Shown in pieces: positions 59,926 through 64,000 of a DNA stretch of 64,000 nt (its first letter is position 1; each line of letters begins with the position of its first letter). The notes under the pieces were generated by a model. It ran no database searches. It saw only the letters and a list, made by a program, of their open reading frames with translations, and was not told where the DNA came from. Source of the DNA: Aliidiomarina indica (lineage in GTDB: Bacteria > Pseudomonadota > Gammaproteobacteria > Enterobacterales > Alteromonadaceae); contig NZ_JACAVQ010000002.1 of assembly GCF_015354615.1 (NCBI RefSeq), positions 124,001-188,000 on the forward strand, given 5' to 3'. Both the position numbers and the translations under genes were made by a program.

Positions 59926-61691
59926 TGGCACGTCGTCCTCGATTAAAAATGCGCTTAGGCGACTTACTGGTCCACGAAGATGTGATCAGCGAAGCCCAAT
60001 TAACAGAAGCGCTAGCCAGTCAAAAATCGTCCGGGCGTAAGCTTGGGGACATTCTGATCGAATTGGGGCATTTGCAAGAAGACCAGTTACTTGATTTTCT
60101 CTCGCAACAGCTCGGGGTACCCCGCGTTGACCTCTCGGAAAAACGCGTTGACGCGAACGTCGCTAAATTAGTTCCCGAAGTACAGGCGCGGCGCCATCGC
60201 GCCCTAGTTATAGAAGCCGATGAGACCAGTGCTCTGGTGGCCATGGGCGACCCCGCAGACCTTACCGCTATTGATGCGCTCAGTGCCATACTGGCCCCTC
60301 GTGAAGTGGAACTAGCCGTTGTGTCTGAGCGTCAGTTACTGGATTCTTTCGATAGCCTGTACCGACGTACCGAAGAAATTGAGCAGTTTGCTAGTCAGTT
60401 GCAACAAGAGTCCCGTGATGAGGATGAGCTCGATCTCAGTAATCTGGTGGATTCAGAAGCGGACGACGACGTTACCGTAGCGCGCCTATTGAAATCTATT
60501 TTTGCCGACGCCGTGCAAATTCGGGCCTCGGATATTCACATAGAGCCAGAAGAGACTGGGCTACGCATTCGGCAACGGGTGGATGGTCAGTTACAAGAGA
60601 ACATTTTAGATGAGCGCGGCATCGCATCTGCGCTGGTGCTGCGTTTAAAATTGATGGCAGGCTTAGATATTTCTGAAAAGCGGCTACCACAAGATGGTCG
60701 CTTTAACATGAAGGTGCGTAATCACGATATCGACGTCCGTTTATCAACGTTGCCGGTGCAATATGGCGAAGCGTGCGTCATGCGTTTATTGGATCAATCT
60801 CAGGGTTTGTTGTCTTTAGAACAAACCGGTATGCCTGCCGATATGATCAAAAAAGTTCGCTATCACATGACCAGGCCTCACGGCATGATGCTGGTCACGG
60901 GACCAACCGGCTCCGGTAAAACCACAACCTTGTATGCAGTACTCAGCGAGTTAAACCAGCCGAATAAGAAAATAATTACGGTTGAAGACCCGGTGGAATA
61001 TCGCCTTCCTCGTATTTCACAGGTGCAGGTGAACAGTAAGATAGGGTTGAATTTCGGTCGCGTGTTACGTACTACCCTGCGTCAAGATCCCGATATCCTC
61101 ATGGTGGGTGAGATGCGTGATCAGGAAACTGTCGAAATCGGTTTGCGGGGTGCGATCACCGGTCACTTAGTGTTATCCACTTTACATACCAACGATGCGA
61201 TTACGTCGGCCATGCGTTTAATTGACATGGGCGGTGCGCCTTATCTGGTTGCAAGCGCGCTGCGGGCAATTATCGCCCAGCGATTGGTGCGCCGAATTTG
61301 TGAACATTGTAAAACGGCGCATGAACCGGATCCCCAGCAAAAAGCGTTGTTGCGCAGTGTGGTAACAGAAGTGCCCAGCGACGCAACCTTTTATCATGGT
61401 CGTGGCTGTCAGCGCTGCAACTTTAGTGGTTATCGCGGGCGTGTCGGTGTTTTCGAACTACTCGAAATTAACGAACAGATGATGACGGCACTTAGGGTGG
61501 AAGATACCCAAGCGTTTTCAGTCGCAGCGCGGGAAAGTAAAGACTTTAAAACCCTTGCCGAAGTTGGATTGGGATACGCCATTGCGGGAATGACAACAGT
61601 GGCGGAAGTACTCACCCTCGCCGCAGGAACCCCGGTTTTTGATGACGTAGAAGCGGAGCTAGTGGCGGATGTTGATGAAGGGAAAGACTGA
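59925..61691 (+). CDS. mshE: MSHA pilus extension ATPase MshE
   Basis: The 588-residue hexameric ATPase that powers pilus extension. Its N-terminus has two 24-residue MshEN motifs, residues 10-33 (starts RLGDLLVHED) and 39-62 (starts KLGDILIELG), separated by exactly five residues; in V. cholerae MshE this module binds c-di-GMP. The first motif has Asp where Gly is usual. The ATPase core has Walker A GPTGSGKTTT, the Asp box, Walker B RQDPDILMVGEMRD, His box TLHTND, and a zinc tetracysteine (CEHCKTAHEP, CQRCNFSGYRGRVG). Confidence 0.94.
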   Translation: MARRPRLKMRLGDLLVHEDVISEAQLTEALASQKSSGRKLGDILIELGHLQEDQLLDFLSQQLGVPRVDLSEKRVDANVAKLVPEVQARRHRALVIEADETSALVAMGDPADLTAIDALSAILAPREVELAVVSERQLLDSFDSLYRRTEEIEQFASQLQQESRDEDELDLSNLVDSEADDDVTVARLLKSIFADAVQIRASDIHIEPEETGLRIRQRVDGQLQENILDERGIASALVLRLKLMAGLDISEKRLPQDGRFNMKVRNHDIDVRLSTLPVQYGEACVMRLLDQSQGLLSLEQTGMPADMIKKVRYHMTRPHGMMLVTGPTGSGKTTTLYAVLSELNQPNKKIITVEDPVEYRLPRISQVQVNSKIGLNFGRVLRTTLRQDPDILMVGEMRDQETVEIGLRGAITGHLVLSTLHTNDAITSAMRLIDMGGAPYLVASALRAIIAQRLVRRICEHCKTAHEPDPQQKALLRSVVTEVPSDATFYHGRGCQRCNFSGYRGRVGVFELLEINEQMMTALRVEDTQAFSVAARESKDFKTLAEVGLGYAIAGMTTVAEVLTLAAGTPVFDDVEAELVADVDEGKD

Positions 61692-62914
61692 TGGCGGAAT
61701 TTCGATATCAAGGCCGCGATCGTCAAGGAAAAACCGTACGGGGTTTACTTCAAGGTCCCGATGAGGCGGCGATAGCCCAGCAACTGATCCGAAAAGGCAT
61801 TGTTCCACAGCAGATTAAATCGAGCAGCGAAGGATCCTCAGGCATCGATTTAAAAGCGCTATTTACATTTCCGGTGCCTTTGCCCGAGCTGATTATGTTT
61901 ATTCGACAAATGTATTCGCTGACCAAAGCGGGTATTCCCATGTTACGGGCTATCGAAGGCTTGGCCACCAACGCCACCCATAAGCGATTACAGCGCGCCC
62001 TGTTGGATATGGCCGATCAATTAGAGCGCGGGCGGGGGTTATCGACCGCGATGGCAGATCACCCCAAAGTGTTTCCTCGGGTGGTGGTCGCCGTGGTTAA
62101 CGTGGGCGAAAATACCGGGCGCTTAGAAGAGTCTTTTGCCCAGCTAGCCGCGTACTTGGAAAGTGAACTCGACACTCGCAAGCGCATTAAGCAAGCTACG
62201 CGTTACCCATCGTTTGTACTTGGCTTTCTTGTCATTGCGGTAACTGCACTGAATATTTTAGTGATTCCTCGTTTTGCCGAGATGTTTTCCGGCTATGGGG
62301 TTGAACTTCCAGTGGTCACGCAAATCTTAATTGGTAGTTCCAATTTCTTTGTGAACTATTGGTGGACACTGGTTATTGGTACGCTCTTCTGTATTTTTGG
62401 TCTGGTGTTCTGGCTAAACCAGCCGGGCTCTCGAGAACGTTGGGATCGACTGAAGATCAAACTGCCCGCGGTCGGGGATATCATTGAGCGCAGCTTGTTA
62501 GGTCGATTTTGCCGCAGTTTTAGTGTGATGCTCAATGCCGGCGTTCCCCTTACGCAAGCCCTGTCGATGGTGAGCGATGCCCTCGACAATCAGTACATGG
62601 CAGTGCGCGTCTCAGAAATGCGGCGCGGTATCGAACGCGGGGACTCGCTGTTGAAAGTCGCTCGCCAAAGTAAGTTATTTTCGCCTCTGGTGCTGCAAAT
62701 GATTGCCGTGGGGGAAGAAACCGGCAGCTTGGATGCGCTACTTGACGAGGCCGCCGAATACTATGAACGGGAAGTAGATTACGATTTGAAAACCGTCACC
62801 GCGCGTATCGAGCCTATTTTAATTAGTTTCGTTGCTGGCCTCGTATTGTTGCTTGCGATGGGTATTTTCTTACCTATGTGGAACATGATGGGAGCCTACT
62901 CGGGGGGTCTGTAA
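61691..62914 (+). CDS. mshG: MSHA platform protein MshG (GspF/PilC family)
   Basis: A 407-residue inner-membrane platform protein with two T2SSF domains (about residues 60-185 and 265-390): FIRQMYSLTKAGIPMLRAIE and FCRSFSVMLNAGVPLTQALS. Three spans lie near residues 170, 222 and 380. It contacts the MshE ATPase. ATG overlaps the mshE stop by one base; the stop overlaps mshF. Confidence 0.93.
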   Translation: MAEFRYQGRDRQGKTVRGLLQGPDEAAIAQQLIRKGIVPQQIKSSSEGSSGIDLKALFTFPVPLPELIMFIRQMYSLTKAGIPMLRAIEGLATNATHKRLQRALLDMADQLERGRGLSTAMADHPKVFPRVVVAVVNVGENTGRLEESFAQLAAYLESELDTRKRIKQATRYPSFVLGFLVIAVTALNILVIPRFAEMFSGYGVELPVVTQILIGSSNFFVNYWWTLVIGTLFCIFGLVFWLNQPGSRERWDRLKIKLPAVGDIIERSLLGRFCRSFSVMLNAGVPLTQALSMVSDALDNQYMAVRVSEMRRGIERGDSLLKVARQSKLFSPLVLQMIAVGEETGSLDALLDEAAEYYEREVDYDLKTVTARIEPILISFVAGLVLLLAMGIFLPMWNMMGAYSGGL

Positions 62915-63462
62915 TGAGACAAGATCCACAACGCGCTTTTGAACGCATTGCCCGCCGACGTCGCGATAAGAAAATTTATGATCGCAATATGCGAGTGGGC
63001 ATGATCCTAGTGACCGTGCTGATCTCCATGACACTCGTTGGGCTCTTTACCCGCCAGGCCTCTGTGGAGATGAACCCCGATACCATAGTGGGTTGGCGCG
63101 AAGTGGAATTCGATTCAGCCGCGAATCGATTTCAAACCCGAATCATGTTGGCACGCCTCGAGTGGCTGCGCTTGCAAGGGCCTGAGCAGATCCGATTTGA
63201 GTTTGAATCGGGTGCGCCGATAACCATCCCCATGCAGGCGAATGGATGGCCCGCCAGTCCCGACGGTTCAACGCGGGGCGTATCATTTTGTCGAGGAATT
63301 TGGGACATGTTAGCGAGCGCAGATTCGATGCGCGATCCGCTACGTATCGAATGGCACGCAACTAATAATCAACTATACTGTAGGTATAGTTATGGTGGCA
63401 TGGTGCGGTTTGATTATTATCCAGAAACAGGTCATATTGTTCATCATGTGCCAAGGGGTTAA
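62914..63462 (+). CDS. mshF: MSHA biogenesis protein MshF
   Basis: A 182-residue bitopic protein: a basic cytoplasmic start (FERIARRRRDKKIYDRNMRV), one span (residues about 30-50, MILVTVLISMTLVGLF) and a small periplasmic domain with two cysteines (FCRG, LYCRY). I assign MshF from position between mshG and the prepilin genes and from general shape; sequence conservation is low. The ATG at 62914 overlaps the mshG stop (TAATG); an in-frame ATG at 62878 lies inside mshG and was rejected. Confidence 0.75.
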   Translation: MRQDPQRAFERIARRRRDKKIYDRNMRVGMILVTVLISMTLVGLFTRQASVEMNPDTIVGWREVEFDSAANRFQTRIMLARLEWLRLQGPEQIRFEFESGAPITIPMQANGWPASPDGSTRGVSFCRGIWDMLASADSMRDPLRIEWHATNNQLYCRYSYGGMVRFDYYPETGHIVHHVPRG

Positions 63463-63597
63463 AGGGTTGCTGTCAAAGTCGTCCAGAACGCCGTATACTA
63501 GGCGGTCTTATAGCATTTGTTATCTGACATTTAGTATAAAGCAATTTGTTTGAAATTTGTTACGATCAGTGCATAAGCATGGGAGTTAAATAGTATT

Positions 63598-64000
63598 ATG
63601 GTGAACGCTTACGCGAACAAACGCTCTCAACAGGGCTTTACCTTGATCGAACTCATTATTGTTGTCGTCATACTGGGTTTGTTGGCAGCCTCCGCTTTAC
63701 CTCGCTTCACCGATATTTCGAGTCAAGCGGAGGATGCATCACTTGAGGGTGTGGCTGGCGGATTTACCAGTGCAGTTGGCATAGTGCGTGGCCAATGGGA
63801 ACTCGATGGCCGTCCTCCCGGTGATGCATCGGGTTCGGGTGCCATGGTGGTGATCGACGGTGTCGATGTGTATGTTGATGGGAACCGCGGTTACCCCGTT
63901 AGTGGATTACCAGATTCAAGCGCGAATATTAATAATATGAGCGCGGAAGATTGTCGTTCGTTGTTTGCAGCCATTTTACAAGGCGCACCAACGGCGAGTG
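63598..64000 (+). CDS. mshB: MSHA-type prepilin, probably MshB (runs off the window)
   Basis: The first 134 codons of a type IV prepilin. A basic leader of 13 residues ends in Gly before FTLIELIIVVVILGLLAASA, the class III signal cleaved by prepilin peptidase; Glu at mature position 5 is present. LPRFTDISSQAEDASLEGVA continues the N-terminal helix, and a Gly/Asp-rich pilin head with one cysteine (AEDCRSLF) follows. GGGAG lies 12 nt before the ATG. Position after mshF suggests MshB, a minor pilin, but MshA cannot be excluded because the gene is cut. Confidence 0.8.
   Translation, partial: MVNAYANKRSQQGFTLIELIIVVVILGLLAASALPRFTDISSQAEDASLEGVAGGFTSAVGIVRGQWELDGRPPGDASGSGAMVVIDGVDVYVDGNRGYPVSGLPDSSANINNMSAEDCRSLFAAILQGAPTAS

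Noticed and set aside
63501..63525. Terminator between mshF and the prepilin gene
   Set aside because: The possible stem around ACGCC/GGCGG has about 5 bp and no T-run.

Overview
This 64 kb window is a chromosomal segment of a gammaproteobacterium. The long E. coli-like gene strings, moderate GC content, an MSHA pilus locus and a tRNA-Trp just upstream of secE suggest Alteromonadales, most likely Idiomarina/Pseudidiomarina. That placement is inference from gene content and order, with no database search. Almost everything is core genome; no phage, insertion sequence, CRISPR array or plasmid gene is visible.

Layout. (1) 1-12964: the end of a divergent queG, then nnr-tsaE-amiB-mutL-miaA-hfq-hflX-hflK-hflC (tRNA modification, cell-wall amidase, mismatch repair, RNA chaperone, membrane protease regulators), a kynureninase-like PLP enzyme, and purA. 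(2) 12965-13545: a tandem array of about 141-bp units built on short palindromes, with no gene. (3) 13643-18723: a stringent-type tRNA promoter, tRNA-Thr/Tyr/Gly/Thr, tufB, then a DUF4382 lipoprotein and a glycerophosphodiester phosphodiesterase-like gene inserted before tRNA-Trp, secE and nusG. (4) 18840-29726: rplKAJL-rpoBC with an L10-type leader, an rplL attenuator and a structured rplL-rpoB spacer. (5) 29772-30396: a 625-bp spacer with one doubtful small ORF and the str promoter. (6) 30397-34739: rpsL-rpsG-fusA-tufA. (7) 34873-39049: two PepSY membrane proteins, an AbgT-family transporter and a periplasmic solute-binding-like protein. (8) 39060-44982: glsA and uvrA on the minus strand, divergent from a YajR-like MFS protein and ssb. 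(9) 45218-53270: gabD-like dehydrogenase, add (minus), tdk, macA, macB, pyrC. (10) 53498-64000: the MSHA type IV pilus operon mshI - PilN-like - J-K-L-M-N-E-G-F and the start of a prepilin gene that runs off the window.

How it works together: regions 3-6 are the translation and transcription core (tRNAs, two EF-Tu copies, EF-G, NusG, SecE, r-proteins, RNA polymerase). The two tuf genes are almost identical up to and including their terminators, which points to gene conversion. The MSHA operon has tightly overlapping genes for inner-membrane platform, secretin, ATPases and pilins; MshE carries the N-terminal c-di-GMP-binding repeat pattern.

Most unusual signals: interleaved inverted repeats with H-type pseudoknot geometry between rplL and rpoB; the palindromic tandem array after purA; a 25-bp near-perfect palindrome over the purA -10 element; tuf homogenisation that stops at the ATG on one side but passes the terminator on the other; the paired PepSY proteins coupled to an AbgT transporter; and a glycine/glutamine-rich collagen-like insert in the MshL secretin. 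I did not find a clearly new multi-gene system.
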